This document shows, piece after piece, positions 1 to 8,167 of a DNA stretch of 64,000 bases. The stretch is from NCBI GenBank assembly GCA_020638795.1, contig JACKHW010000009.1:1-64000 (forward strand). Direction: 5' to 3'. Source of the stretch: Planctomycetota bacterium. Its GTDB lineage: Bacteria > Planctomycetota > UBA1135 > GCA-002748355. Each line of letters starts with the position of its first letter. Position 1 is the first letter of the stretch. The position numbers and the translations under genes were made by a program. The notes beneath the pieces were generated by a model. It made no database searches, had not been told where the DNA came from, and saw nothing but the letters and a program-made list of their open reading frames with translations.

Positions 1-26
1 GTTGCGTCGCGAGCGATGAATCGCGC

Positions 27-1091
27 TTACGCGTTCTTTTCTTCCGGGAGGCCGCGCATCGGATCGTAGGTCTCACCGCTGCGCCACAGTGCGAGCATCA
101 AGACCGAGAGCTTGCGCGCGACGGCGCAGACCGCGCGTTTCTTTGCGTTCTTGCCTCCGCGTTTGCAGAGCTCGAGTCCCCACCGCTTCAAAGCGCAGTC
201 CTTGCCGACGGACGACAGGATCTGGTGCGCGATCAGACAGAGGTATCTTCGCAGCTCCTTGTCCCCGGCTTTGGTGATCCCGAGCTGCGTCGTTCGATCG
301 CCCGAGTCCTGCATGCGGGGCGTGAGACCGACGTAGGAGCCGACGGTGCGATTCTTCGAGAAGCGCTTCGGATCCTCGATGGTCAGTACGTACAGGAGCG
401 CGGTCAGCGTCCCGACGCGATCGATCTGCGTGAGATAGTCCACCGCCGGGTAACGCTTGGCGATCTTCTCGAGGGTCTTGTCGAGCTCGAGGATCTGCTC
501 GTGGAGGAGCGTGAGCATGTCGATCAGCGGATCGCAGGCAACGGACAGCTCCGCCGGGATCTGGGCAGGTGCCTTGCGAAAAAAGTAGGTGGCATCACAC
601 GCGTCGATTTGGACGCCGACCGTCTTCACGAGGCCACGAATCGTCGTCACGTATTCGCTGCGTGTTCGAACGAGTTTGGCGCGCGTCTTGATGACGGCGA
701 GGTCGGCATGGGCTCGAGGGCTGCGGTGTTGCACGTGTCCGAGGATTTGAGGAGCGCCTGCACCGATCTGCGCGAGAAGAAGCGCGTCCTTCTTGTCGTT
801 CTTCTTCTGACTCCGCGTGATCAGCGCGAGTTGACGGGGATTGGCATTGATGACGTCCAGGTCCATGCCCTGGGCAAGCTCCAGCACCCAGCGGGAGTGC
901 GCCCCGACCTCGATGACCAGCCGGGCTCCCGGATAGTGTGCGAGAAAGTCCGCCATCGCTACCGGCGTCGTCGCGACCTCCTCGCGGACGAGCTCCCCGG
1001 TTTCCCGGTTCAGGATGGCGGCGTGGCTGGTGCGGTTGCCCAAGTCGAGACCGATCGTGATTGCGGACGAGATCGTGATAGCGTGATTCAT
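27..1091 (-). CDS. IS110-family transposase
   Basis: A 354-residue IS110/IS116/IS902 recombinase that would cut and join DNA for movement of its insertion sequence. The N-terminal DEDD RuvC-like domain shows GLDLGNRTSHAA (residues 14-25), VIEVGAHSRW (about 60) and the KKNDKKDALLLA block (about 96-107). The C-terminal transposase_20 domain shows IDRVGTLTA and YVGLTPRMQDSG, followed by the KAGDKELRRYL block containing the usual catalytic serine region. The ATG at 1091 is preceded by AAGGAG, so the start is secure. The length is normal for the family and the frame is intact, so it may be active. IS110 elements lack clear terminal repeats, so I could not place the ends. Confidence 0.95.
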   Translation of the reverse strand: MNHAITISSAITIGLDLGNRTSHAAILNRETGELVREEVATTPVAMADFLAHYPGARLVIEVGAHSRWVLELAQGMDLDVINANPRQLALITRSQKKNDKKDALLLAQIGAGAPQILGHVQHRSPRAHADLAVIKTRAKLVRTRSEYVTTIRGLVKTVGVQIDACDATYFFRKAPAQIPAELSVACDPLIDMLTLLHEQILELDKTLEKIAKRYPAVDYLTQIDRVGTLTALLYVLTIEDPKRFSKNRTVGSYVGLTPRMQDSGDRTTQLGITKAGDKELRRYLCLIAHQILSSVGKDCALKRWGLELCKRGGKNAKKRAVCAVARKLSVLMLALWRSGETYDPMRGLPEEKNA

Positions 1092-1128
1092 GGGTCAGCT
1101 TCTCCTTGCACCTCGAGTGCGATTGAAT

Positions 1129-1164
1129 GCCGGTAGCTTGCCTACCGGCCAGGCGAGGCTGGCC
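1129..1164. other. Two overlapping hairpins next to the IS110 transposase
   Basis: GCCGGTAG (1129-1136) pairs with CTACCGGC (1142-1149), and GGCCAG (1147-1152) pairs with CTGGCC (1159-1164). The arms share 3 nt, so only one can form fully. They lie just upstream of the transposase start and just downstream of the minus-strand lipoprotein gene. They could be a terminator for that gene or part of the IS110 non-coding end, which in some elements encodes a bridge RNA. Confidence 0.5.
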
Positions 1165-1199
1165 CTCTCATCTCATCTGGCACGTTTCACGCAGGACTT

Positions 1200-2030
1200 T
1201 CAGAACCCGACGTTGGTGCCACCCATCAGCCAGGACGGAACGCGCTGCAGGATCATCTCGCGGACGCGGTTCTTGCGTGCGCCCAGCGTGTGGAAGATCC
1301 CGCTTTGCGCGGAGATCGTGAAGTAGCGCTTGAGCACGATCGTCTGCGTCGTGAGATCCCACTGGGCATTCGACGAGCTCTCGTACGCATCGAATCCACT
1401 CGAGTTGGTCTGGGAGTCGCGATCGACGACGCCGCCGCCCGAATCGTCACCCGTGCGGCTGCCGGTGTTGATCTGCTGCTTCGTCGTCGCACCCGTGCGT
1501 TGACGGAACTCGACTTCGAAGGCCCATACGTTCTTCTTCTCACCGGTCAGCACGTAGCCAGCAGCCGCGCCGGCTCCGGCTCCGATCACCCCGCCGACCG
1601 TGCGATTGCCTCGGCCGCCTACCGCGATCCCGGTCCCCGCACCAGCGGCTGCACCGATCACGGCACCGAGCTTGTTGCCCTCGAAGCGCCCGTCGCCTTC
1701 CTGCATCTCGGTGATGAAGAGCGAGAACTGGGGCTTCTTGTCGTTGATTCCCATCATCGAGCGGTAGCGACCACCCGACGCCTTGCGAAGTTCCTCGACG
1801 AAGGAAGGGATGAAGGTCTCGTCATCACTCGCGAGCGTCGAGTCGATGCGGACCTCGAGTCCGCCCGGGTAGACCGCATCGTCGGGTTCGGGCGCATCGA
1901 GCGGCTGAATCGCGCCACCGACGGCGCCGAACTTGGCCTCGGACGTGAACGGACGACTCAGGGTCTCGCAACCCGCCAGAAGCGCGAGCGCAAGAACGGC
2001 ACCGGTCGACGGAAGTCGGGATCGCAACAT
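1200..2030 (-). CDS. Glycine-zipper lipoprotein of unknown function
   Basis: A 276-residue predicted lipoprotein. The start at 2030 is chosen because a perfect GGAGG lies 5 nt upstream and translation from it begins with a typical type II signal, LALALLAGC, with the lipobox Cys about residue 21. The middle carries two alanine/glycine runs (GAAAGAGTGIAVGG and GGVIGAGAGAAAGYVLTG), a glycine-zipper pattern found in outer-membrane or membrane-inserting lipoproteins. The rest is polar, with a Gly/Ser/Asp-rich stretch (about 195-220). An earlier in-frame ATG at 2186 would add 52 residues with no signal character and is rejected. Localisation to the envelope is inferred; the partner and role are unknown. 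Confidence 0.75.
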   Translation of the reverse strand: MLRSRLPSTGAVLALALLAGCETLSRPFTSEAKFGAVGGAIQPLDAPEPDDAVYPGGLEVRIDSTLASDDETFIPSFVEELRKASGGRYRSMMGINDKKPQFSLFITEMQEGDGRFEGNKLGAVIGAAAGAGTGIAVGGRGNRTVGGVIGAGAGAAAGYVLTGEKKNVWAFEVEFRQRTGATTKQQINTGSRTGDDSGGGVVDRDSQTNSSGFDAYESSSNAQWDLTTQTIVLKRYFTISAQSGIFHTLGARKNRVREMILQRVPSWLMGGTNVGF

Positions 2031-2239
2031 GGTTTCCTCCTCGGGCCCCGCGGCCTGAGCGAGGCAGCCCGGCGGATGACAACGGCCGCTCGTAGCGCAG
2101 TCAAGGGAGCTTCCGTCGCAGGGCATCCTTCCCGACACTCGCCTGGTCGCATCGAGTTTCCTCCATCGCCAGCTTGCATGTCTCACCCGCTCGGGCGCGC
2201 CTCCAACATGTTCGGCATATGTTCGGATATCGTGCTCGC

Positions 2240-3595
2240 ATGGTGGAATCGAAACCCGGCGGCCCTCGCCGCAAACTCCGCGCGCGCACCCGGATCCTGC
2301 ATCTCGACATCGACGCCTTCCTCGCTTCGGTCGTCCAACTCACCGAACCGGCCACGTTCGGCCAGCCGCTCGCGGTCGGCACCGGCGTCGTCGCTTCGCG
2401 CTCCTACGAGGCCAAGGTACGCGGTGTCGAAACCGCGATGCCACTCTCGGAGGCGCGACGCCATTGTCCGGAGTTGATCGTGCACGAAGGCGACGCGGGG
2501 CTCGCGATGCGCTTCCGCAAACGCGTCGGCGAGATCGTTGGGCGCTTCGCCGCGCGCGTCGAGCTGACCTCGCTCGACGACATGTATGCAGAACTTCAGG
2601 GGCACGCTACCGACCCGATCGACCTCGCGTCTCGGATTCGCGCCCAGGTGCGCGCCGAGACCGGCCTCTCGGTCGCACAGGGCATCGGCGCGACGAAGAC
2701 GCTCGCACGCCTCGCGACGACCAAGGCCAAACCCGGCGGCATCCACTGGGTGCGCCCGGGCGCGGAGCGGCGCTTCCTCGATCCGATGCCGGTCGAGATG
2801 CTGCCGGGCGTCGGCCACAAGACGGCCGAGACGCTCGCGACCTATCGCATCCGCACCGTCGCCGAGCTCCGCCTCGTCGATCGCACGCTGCTCGCCGAAA
2901 CGTTCGGCGTTCGTGGAGAAGAGCTCTACCTCAAGGCGCGCGGCCTGCCTTGCGGGGCCGGCGACTTCGTGCGCGAGCTCGACGTCGAACACGGCCGTCC
3001 CGGCGGCTCGTGGGGCGAGACTTCGGACACGCGGGAGATCAGCAGGACGACGAGTCTCTGGGAAGCGACTTCCGACCCCGAAAGCCTGCGCGCGATGCTC
3101 ACCTACCTCGTCGATCGCGCGGCGAAGGCACTGCGCGAACGCGGCCGCATCGCCGCGCGCCTCGACGTCGTCCTCGGACTCGCGAGCGGCGGGCCGAGCG
3201 CGTTCGAAGCACGCGAACGCCCCCGACGCAGCCCGACCTCCCTGCATCGCGGCATCGCCCTAGCTCCCCCGAGTTCGACGACGCGTATACTCGTCGAGCG
3301 TGCGATCGCGCTTCTGGAGAGCCTCCTCGACGAACACCGGTGCCTCGTGCGCCTCGTCGGCGTCCGACTCGGTCGCTTGCGCATGGCAGTGCACGGACAG
3401 CAAGAGCGCTTCCTCTTCGCCGAAAACGAACCCGGCCTCGACCTCCGCGGCCAACGCATCGACGAAGCACTCGACGATCTCCGCGCGCGCCACGGCTTCG
3501 CTGCCATCCTCGCCGGTGAAGCCAATGCACTCCGCGGCAGCCTAGCACTGGGTCGCGACGGCTTCCGCCTACGCACTCCCTCGCTCACGCTCTGA
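2240..3595 (+). CDS. dinB: Y-family DNA polymerase (DinB/Pol IV-like), variant active site
   Basis: A 451-residue translesion polymerase of the DinB type. The palm begins LHLDIDAFLASV (D23 metal ligand), with SYEAKVRGVETAMP in the fingers and TSLDDMYAEL for the second catalytic pair (D113, D114). The thumb shows QGIGATKTLARLA and LPGVGHKTAETL (helix-hairpin-helix), and a little-finger region fills the C-terminus. Two positions are odd: the usual steric-gate Phe/Tyr is Leu (L28), and the Glu of S-x-D-E is Asp. ATG 2240 is preferred to 2174 because the extra residues precede the conserved domain. It stands alone with no imuA or dnaE2 beside it. Y-family membership is sure; activity is inferred. 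Confidence 0.88.
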   Translation: MVESKPGGPRRKLRARTRILHLDIDAFLASVVQLTEPATFGQPLAVGTGVVASRSYEAKVRGVETAMPLSEARRHCPELIVHEGDAGLAMRFRKRVGEIVGRFAARVELTSLDDMYAELQGHATDPIDLASRIRAQVRAETGLSVAQGIGATKTLARLATTKAKPGGIHWVRPGAERRFLDPMPVEMLPGVGHKTAETLATYRIRTVAELRLVDRTLLAETFGVRGEELYLKARGLPCGAGDFVRELDVEHGRPGGSWGETSDTREISRTTSLWEATSDPESLRAMLTYLVDRAAKALRERGRIAARLDVVLGLASGGPSAFEARERPRRSPTSLHRGIALAPPSSTTRILVERAIALLESLLDEHRCLVRLVGVRLGRLRMAVHGQQERFLFAENEPGLDLRGQRIDEALDDLRARHGFAAILAGEANALRGSLALGRDGFRLRTPSLTL

Positions 3596-3631
3596 CCTCC
3601 CATGAGGGGCGCGCGGACACCAGCAGGACAC

Positions 3632-3680
3632 GTCCCTGGCACGAATCACGCGCGAAAGTACGGTGCTTTGTCCCTGGCAC
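3632..3680 (+). repeat. Dispersed 49-bp repeat, copy 1
   Basis: This block begins and ends with TCCCTGGCAC and carries ATCACGCGCGAAA in the middle. It matches 5538-5586 at about 43 of 49 positions. Immediately downstream is an inverted GGGGACA followed by a further CTGGCAC. It lies between dinB and the small lipoprotein gene and supports placing that gene's start downstream of it. Confidence 0.7.
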
Positions 3681-3823
3681 TTTTGCTGCAGGGGACAGTG
3701 CTGGCACCTTTCGACACGGGTTTCTACGATTGCCGTGTGGGAGAGCCGAGCAGCGACGCGAACGAACTCTTTCGGAAGGGAGACCGCCGACGAGGCTGTC
3801 TGCGAGGTATCTCCCGGGCGGTG

Positions 3824-4342
3824 ATGCTGGTTCCCTGGCTGCTCACCGCGTGTTCGATGGCGAAGGAGTATCCGCTCGCGACGCTACGGGACCTCGAAGA
3901 TCGGCGGGACCCGAAGCACCGGAGTCTCGCCGAAGCGGGCGAGGCGCGCACAAAACGACATCCGAAGGAGATTCGGATCGCGCTCACGGGTCGCTTCGTC
4001 GAAACGGACGACGATGCAGGGATGCGGCGCGCCTATCAGATCGAACTCCACGCGACGGACGAGTCGACAACGCCCGTGCGTTTCGACGCCGCGAATTGGC
4101 AGTTGCGCGACGACACGGGAGCCACGTTCCTCTGCCGCGGCATGCAGCGCTGGAACGAGGACGACGAAGCTTGGGAACCGACGGACGGCACGGTCCCAGC
4201 AGGCAGCTCGGCTGTCCTCGCAACCGAGTATGCGGTTCCTCCGCGCCACGACTTTGCCCACGTCGTGCGCGTGACGTTGCACTGGAGTTACGACTTCGGC
4301 GACCGACGCCACCTCGTCGCGACGAGTTTCGCGACTCGCTGA
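3824..4342 (+). CDS. Small putative lipoprotein
   Basis: About 172 residues if started at ATG 3824. The reading begins MLVPWLLTACSMAKEYPL, in which LLTAC looks like a lipobox. The charged residues expected before it (GISRAV) are encoded just upstream, so the true start may be a rare codon a few codons earlier, such as the GTG at 3821 or one before it. The frame stays open back to 3602, but that part runs through a dispersed repeat and is not believed to be coding. The C-terminal half (RIALTGRFVET through VTLHWSYDFGDRRHLV) is probably beta-rich. I do not recognise a family. Confidence 0.55.
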   Translation: MLVPWLLTACSMAKEYPLATLRDLEDRRDPKHRSLAEAGEARTKRHPKEIRIALTGRFVETDDDAGMRRAYQIELHATDESTTPVRFDAANWQLRDDTGATFLCRGMQRWNEDDEAWEPTDGTVPAGSSAVLATEYAVPPRHDFAHVVRVTLHWSYDFGDRRHLVATSFATR

Positions 4343-4373
4343 CGACGACGCACGCGTGCCTCGGCGACGCGTT

Positions 4374-5453
4374 TCAGCGCCGGCGCTCCCAACGGACGAT
4401 GCACGGAACGAGTCGCGCATCGCGCTTGCATACGGCGCCGAGACTCAGAGTGCGAACATCTGCGCGGAGGGTCGCGGCATCATCCGCTTCGCCGAGTTCG
4501 AGCACGTACACTTCGTGATCCCCGCGCACGATCGTGCCGGCCATGCGGCCGCCGAGGAATCCAAGGTGGAAGGCAATGGCCGCACCGTCCGGACGCCAGT
4601 GGAAACTCCTGGCCGTGTGCGCGTGAGCACTCTGGTCGATCTGACGCGTCGGCAAGTCGAGCAAGATCGTGCTGCTCTCGAGATCCACGATGACGACTGC
4701 AGCGTCGGTCGACAGCACGATTCGCTTGCCGTCCGGCGAAACCGCGTGGTCCCAGATCGATTTCTCAGCAAGCACGACGCGCGGCGTGGCACCCTCGCGT
4801 TCGACGTGAATCAAGTCTCGGAGCGGCGGTAGCTTCCCGCGTCGTTTTCGATCGGAAGGCTCCGCGAGAAAAACGATCCCTTCGGCGTACGGCACGAAGT
4901 GTGGCATGCGCACTTGACCGTCATATTCGAGGAGCCGCTTCGACACCTTGTCACGCACATCGACCACGAAGGGTTGCATGAGGCCTTCGACTTCGCGACA
5001 GAACAGGACGTGCCTGCGGTCCATCGACCAAGAGGGTTGGACATCTCGCGCTGGATCCTCGGTCAATCGCACTTCTCCGGAGCCGTCGAGCATGCACGTG
5101 AACAGTTCTCGATCGCGCGCGACGTCCTTCGAGAACACGAGCATCTTTCCGTCTGCAGACAATGCTCGATCCGCGAACGCCCAGAGGCGGCGCGCGAAGA
5201 GAGACGCTTCTGCGTGCGTTCCGCTCGGTAGCGGCGACTCATCGTCGCTTTCGGACCCCGAATCGGACTCGCGAGTCGCAGGATCGAGATCCCAGAGGAT
5301 GTCGCGCGGTACCGTGTCACCCTCGACCTTGACGAAGCGCGATGCATCCTGAAGGGCCACGCGAAGCTCGTAGCACTGTTGAGAAAGGGACGGGGTGGAG
5401 GTCCACGACACGAAAACGCTCGCCCAAACCACCATTCGCAGGAATCGAGTCAT
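4374..5453 (-). CDS. Secreted TolB/WD40-like beta-propeller protein
   Basis: A 359-residue protein with an N-terminal signal (MVVWASVFVSWTSTPSLSQ). The body has repeated propeller blades of TolB type: ADRALSADGKMLVFSKD, VQPSWSMDRRHVLFCRE, DHAVSPDGKRIVLSTD and RSFHWRPDGAAIAFHLG, each with the S.DG...vFs pattern. Acidic residues cluster near residues 60-75. Such propellers usually bind proteins or ligands in the periplasm. No tol/pal genes are nearby, so this is not the Tol-Pal TolB. It faces away from the ECF sigma gene that begins about 150 bases upstream of its start; the shared gap holds a copy of the dispersed repeat. Confidence 0.75.
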   Translation of the reverse strand: MTRFLRMVVWASVFVSWTSTPSLSQQCYELRVALQDASRFVKVEGDTVPRDILWDLDPATRESDSGSESDDESPLPSGTHAEASLFARRLWAFADRALSADGKMLVFSKDVARDRELFTCMLDGSGEVRLTEDPARDVQPSWSMDRRHVLFCREVEGLMQPFVVDVRDKVSKRLLEYDGQVRMPHFVPYAEGIVFLAEPSDRKRRGKLPPLRDLIHVEREGATPRVVLAEKSIWDHAVSPDGKRIVLSTDAAVVIVDLESSTILLDLPTRQIDQSAHAHTARSFHWRPDGAAIAFHLGFLGGRMAGTIVRGDHEVYVLELGEADDAATLRADVRTLSLGAVCKRDARLVPCIVRWERRR

Positions 5454-5537
5454 GAGCCGGTCACTCTACCGATTCGGCGAGACGATGCGGAACTGGTCGT
5501 CCCGGAGGTGCAGGGACGGCACGATGGAGCGCGTGTT

Positions 5538-5586
5538 GTCCCTGACACGTTTCACGCGCGAAATTAGCGCGCTTTGTCCCTGGCAC
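5538..5586 (+). repeat. Dispersed 49-bp repeat, copy 2
   Basis: TCCCTGACAC, then TTCACGCGCGAAA, then a closing TCCCTGGCAC. This is the same block as at 3632-3680. It lies in the divergent gap between the propeller gene and the ECF sigma operon. Confidence 0.7.
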
Positions 5587-5605
5587 GATTCGCGCATGGG
5601 GTTTC

Positions 5606-6178
5606 GTGGGTCGCGGAATCATTCCTACGAACTTGCAACTTCGGGAAACTGGCGCGGGTAAGACCGGTATCTCCATCACCGAAAGGGTTCCCATCGACCC
5701 CGCGTTCGAAGATCTCCTGACTGCAGTGGCTCCCCGTGTGCAGACATTCCTCGCACGGCTCGCCGGGCACCTCGGGGATGCCGACGATGCATGGCAAGAG
5801 TGCTGTGCGCGCGCTTGGCGCTCGCGCGCGACGTTCGACCCAGCTCGCGGAACGTTCGATTCTTGGATCATGCGTATCGCATTCACCAGCTACCTCGACC
5901 AACGCGAAGCCGCGAAGCGCGCTCCGGTGCCCCTCGGCGACGACGACGGCCGGTTGATTGCTTCCAAGTCGGCGCCCGTCGATGCAAGTCTCGTCGACGA
6001 ACTCGAAGCGCGACTCGGGGAGCTACCGCGCATCCAGCGCGACGTCCTGCTGCGCTTCCACCGGGATGGATACAGCATCGCCGAGATCGCGCGCACGACC
6101 GGCCTGAAGACGGGAACCGTCAAGTCGCACCTTCATCGTGCTCGTGAGCGCCTGCGTGCGCGTCGGTGGGAAGCTTGA
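5606..6178 (+). CDS. ECF-type RNA polymerase sigma-70 factor
   Basis: A 190-residue ECF sigma factor. Region 2 runs from DPAFEDLLTAVAPRVQTF through ADDAWQECCARAWRS to ARGTFDSWIMRIAFTSYLD. Region 4 is LPRIQRDVLLRFHRDGYSIAEIARTTGLKTG followed by TVKSHLHRARERL, a helix-turn-helix. GTG 5606 is the assigned start, but no clear ribosome-binding site precedes it and the first 25 residues are not conserved in type, so the start is uncertain. Its TGA overlaps the ATG of the next gene (TGATG), so the two are translationally coupled. The membrane protein encoded next is the natural candidate for its regulator. Confidence 0.9.
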   Translation: MGRGIIPTNLQLRETGAGKTGISITERVPIDPAFEDLLTAVAPRVQTFLARLAGHLGDADDAWQECCARAWRSRATFDPARGTFDSWIMRIAFTSYLDQREAAKRAPVPLGDDDGRLIASKSAPVDASLVDELEARLGELPRIQRDVLLRFHRDGYSIAEIARTTGLKTGTVKSHLHRARERLRARRWEA

Positions 6179-6849
6179 TGGAACCGATGCACAGCCCCAA
6201 CGACGAAACGACGTTTTGGAAGCGCGTCGACGCCGCGATCGACGCAGGCGAGGACCCACTCGACGATCTGTTCGTGCGAGGCAGCCTCGAAAGCATGCCG
6301 CACTTGCTGGAACCGTTCGCGGAAGACATCGCACGCTGGCGAACACTGCGATCACGACCAGGCACACCGACGCGTCACTCCGCACCGACGCAGCTCAGCG
6401 CGGCGAACCAAGAGATAGAGACTTCACAGATCGCGTCCACGAAGCAGCGTGAGATACCGCCGCAACCAACCGCTGCACGCGCCTCGCGTCCGTCGCACCT
6501 CCTTCGTGTGCACACGATCGCGGCCGTCAGCGCGCTGATCGCAGCAACGGTCCTGGTCTACAGCAACCTGCTTCAGGACGAAGCGCACGAACCCACGACT
6601 CGCGACGCCGGCGTGCTCGCATTGCCGACGTTCTCGGACACTGCGGTCGTTCGCGCGTTGTCGGTCACGCAGGTCCACATCACGCACGAACACGGTGGTT
6701 CGCATGCCGAGGTCGTCGTCGACGGCAACTGCGTTCGATCACGACTCGAAGTCACGAATCACTCACAAGGCCCGACGGCAACGAGCCCCTCCGTTCATGG
6801 CGCCGTCGCCATTCTCACGACCACATTGTTCGTACTCGAGAACCACTGA
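6178..6849 (+). CDS. Single-TM protein, putative anti-sigma partner
   Basis: A 223-residue protein starting at the ATG that overlaps the sigma stop codon. The N-terminal 100 residues are polar and probably cytoplasmic (TTFWKRVDAAIDAGEDPLDDLFVR). A single hydrophobic segment (TIAAVSALIAATVLVYSNLL, about 109-128) follows, then an outside domain of about 95 residues with one Cys. Cytoplasmic head, one TM and outer tail is the layout of anti-sigma factors, and the operon position fits. I see no zinc-binding HxxxCxxC motif, so it is not a classic ZAS anti-sigma, and the role is inferred from position. Its stop overlaps the next start, again as TGATG. Confidence 0.7.
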   Translation: MEPMHSPNDETTFWKRVDAAIDAGEDPLDDLFVRGSLESMPHLLEPFAEDIARWRTLRSRPGTPTRHSAPTQLSAANQEIETSQIASTKQREIPPQPTAARASRPSHLLRVHTIAAVSALIAATVLVYSNLLQDEAHEPTTRDAGVLALPTFSDTAVVRALSVTQVHITHEHGGSHAEVVVDGNCVRSRLEVTNHSQGPTATSPSVHGAVAILTTTLFVLENH

Positions 6850-8042
6850 TGATCCCGACACGCAGCCACATCCGCATGTTCGCACCGCACTGGTTGCTCG
6901 CCGCTTTGTCGTCGATGCCGTCCGTCTCCGCGCAGGATCACACAGAACACGTCCTTCGTGCCTACGACTTGACGGACCTCGTCGAGGCTCGGAGCCCGGG
7001 CGCGTCGCGAGAACACGAAGAAGAGCCGCCGGCCGATGCCAACGCCGAGCAGCACGAGGCTCCGGCGGCGCCGATCCTCGGGCAGATTCCCCTGCTCAAC
7101 TTCTTGTTCAAGAACAGTGCGCCCAAGTCACCGCCGGGCAACTCCCCTATCGACGGTATCGTGCGCGCCGTGCGCGTCTTCGCGGATCCGCCACTCTCGA
7201 AGGACGACGTCGTGCAGGCCGTCGGACGAGCTGGACTCGCCGTACGCGCCAGCAAGGAAACTCATGCGTGGATCCACATGTTCTTGGAGCGCAATCGGAA
7301 GGAGCAAGGAACGATCGTCCTCACCGAGATCCGGATCTACGAAGTGGACGAACATGCGTACAGCAAGCACCTCGCCCCCGTCTTCGAAGCCGTGCCGCAC
7401 AAGTCACGGTTCTTGCAGGGCAAGCCCGACGCCCAGGTCGCGTTCTTGTCGGAGGGCAACGACACGCGCCGCTTTCTCGAAGGCTTCGAGGATGCGAAAG
7501 GCGTTTCTGTATTGACTGCACCGCGCTGCGCCTTCCAGCTCGCGTCTCCGATCGAGATCACGATCGGTGAGCAAGTCAGCTACGTCGCCGACTTCGAGAT
7601 CAAGATCGGCAAAGAGACGAACAAGGTCATCGCCGATCCGGTCGTGCGTCAACTCCATGACGGTATCGCCATCGGAGGCCTTGTCGCACGGTTGCCGAAC
7701 GGCCGACTCGGACTTGACTTTGCCTGCGTTCGTTCGGATCTCGAACGTCCGATCAAGACCATGACGACTTCGCTCGGCGTCGGACAGCCCGTCACGATCC
7801 AACTCCCGAAGGCTCTCTCGACGCAGATCGCGACGAGTGTCGAAGTCGCGGAGAAGGACATCGCACTGTTCGCACTTCCGCGCCGCGGAACGACGACGCA
7901 TGACATCGTGTCCGTGCGCTTGAAACTCGTCCGACCGGACGATCCTGACATCAAAGCGCCCACGGAACGCGAACCCATCGAGGCCGTGCCACCGCACGCA
8001 CACGACAACGCCGACGAGCAAGGCAAACGCAAGACACCCTGA
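6849..8042 (+). CDS. Secretin-domain-like exported protein
   Basis: A 397-residue protein with a signal peptide (HWLLAALSSMPSVSAQ). Two stretches resemble secretin (type II/III secretion outer-membrane channel) signatures. ILGQIPLLNFLFKNS (about 76-90) is like the P.LGdiPvlg.LF motif. SVLTAPRCAFQLASP and ITIGEQVSYV (about 217-245) are like the APR...vG.q motif, followed by DPVVRQLHDGIAIGG. In true secretins the APR block precedes the LGdiP block; here the order is reversed. No N0/N1 domains or general secretion genes are nearby. The gene is coupled to the preceding membrane protein by TGATG. Secretin kinship is moderately supported; pore function is not. Confidence 0.65.
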   Translation: MIPTRSHIRMFAPHWLLAALSSMPSVSAQDHTEHVLRAYDLTDLVEARSPGASREHEEEPPADANAEQHEAPAAPILGQIPLLNFLFKNSAPKSPPGNSPIDGIVRAVRVFADPPLSKDDVVQAVGRAGLAVRASKETHAWIHMFLERNRKEQGTIVLTEIRIYEVDEHAYSKHLAPVFEAVPHKSRFLQGKPDAQVAFLSEGNDTRRFLEGFEDAKGVSVLTAPRCAFQLASPIEITIGEQVSYVADFEIKIGKETNKVIADPVVRQLHDGIAIGGLVARLPNGRLGLDFACVRSDLERPIKTMTTSLGVGQPVTIQLPKALSTQIATSVEVAEKDIALFALPRRGTTTHDIVSVRLKLVRPDDPDIKAPTEREPIEAVPPHAHDNADEQGKRKTP

Positions 8043-8167
8043 GAACTTCGAAAGAGCCGCGAGCCGCACCCAACGACTTCTTACGCGGCCATGAACTTGG
8101 TCAGGGCACGCGTCACGAGCACGCGAATCGAGCGCTGAATAGTGCATTCCTGCATTTGGAACGAACC

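Noticed and set aside
225..1136. 303-codon plus-strand frame opposite the IS110 transposase
   Set aside because: It is an antisense shadow of a gene with a clear family match; the translation is low in hydrophobic cores and has no motif.
1290..2477. 395-codon plus-strand frame opposite the glycine-zipper lipoprotein gene
   Set aside because: Spans a real gene, its promoter and the next gene; no domain and no ribosome site. High GC makes long spurious frames common here.
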